In this document: piece after piece, positions 5,706-5,778 of the stretch | Numbering within the stretch: the stretch's first letter is position 1 | Layout of the letters: each line of letters starts with the position of its first letter | NCBI GenBank assembly: GCA_007116105.1 | Contig: SKJA01000166.1 | Location: forward strand, 1 to 5,778 | From: Candidatus Izemoplasma sp. | Lineage (GTDB): Bacteria > Bacillota_I > Bacilli_A > Izemoplasmatales > Izemoplasmataceae | Reading direction: 5' to 3' | DNA: 5,778 bases | Notes under the pieces: generated by a model | The model's database searches: none | Told to the model about the DNA's origin: nothing | What the model saw: only the letters and a program-made list of their open reading frames with translations | Position numbers and translations under genes: made by a program

Positions 5706-5778
5706 CGAATGGTATAAACTGAATGGTCTTTCCACTGGCCGAGGCTTCCAAGACCGTGGTGTCGGGAAAACATTCCCC
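5698..5778 (-). CDS. C-terminal end of a convergent gene, product unrecognised
   Basis: Reading the minus strand from the window edge gives 26 sense codons and then TAA (complement of 5698-5700). The peptide ends TVLEASASGKTIQFIPFEK, a plausible mixed strand-and-loop C-terminus. It is too short to appear as a long open frame, but three points support real coding: it fills the space to the right edge, it converges on pgi, and its stop sits exactly in the symmetric terminator. The rest of the gene, including its start, lies beyond the window. I do not recognise the family from this fragment. Confidence 0.65.
   Translation of the reverse strand, partial: GECFPDTTVLEASASGKTIQFIPFEK

Overview
The window reads as chromosomal DNA from a Bacillota-type bacterium of moderate GC. 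Several genes end in TGA, none uses TGA as a sense codon, and Shine-Dalgarno sequences are strong. The housekeeping genes (YutD, NifU-like Nfu, soluble PgpA/YutG, GSP13/YugI-type S1 protein, bacillus-type Pgi) point to Bacilli or a standard-code relative of the Mollicutes (Acholeplasma, Izemoplasma or Haloplasma-like). This placement comes from recalled family resemblance, not from a search.

Layout. Positions 2-3895 look like one tightly packed plus-strand operon. It holds the 3' part of an unrecognised membrane protein (2-1384), a membrane PAS plus degenerate GGDEF protein (1386-2525), a small PspC-domain membrane protein (2530-2829), YutD (2838-3125), Nfu (3153-3386) and PgpA (3383-3895). 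Gaps are 1, 4, 8 and 27 bases, and the last pair overlaps by ATGA. A perfect TATAAT at the end of yutD may give nfu-pgpA an extra promoter. The operon ends at a rho-independent terminator that begins inside the pgpA stop codon. Two single-gene units follow, each with an extended -10 promoter: the S1-domain gene (3985-4317) and pgi (4368-5681). A convergent minus-strand gene enters from the right edge and contributes only its last 26 codons (5698-5778).

How the genes fit together. The first three look like an envelope sensing or stress module: an HD-GYP-like tail with a membrane block, a catalytically dead GGDEF protein, and PspC. The next three resemble a condensed form of the Bacillus yut cluster: unknown YutD, Fe-S cluster delivery by Nfu, and phosphatidylglycerol synthesis by PgpA. 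The S1 protein and pgi are also near neighbours in Bacillus subtilis as I recall it.

The most distinctive feature is extreme compaction. All three terminators are built into stop codons. The last is a perfect 32-base palindrome shared by two convergent genes, with both TAA stops at mirror positions. I found no RNA gene, CRISPR array, insertion sequence or intergenic stretch longer than about 90 bases. There is no clear evidence of a wholly new system; the nearest candidate is the first three-gene membrane module.
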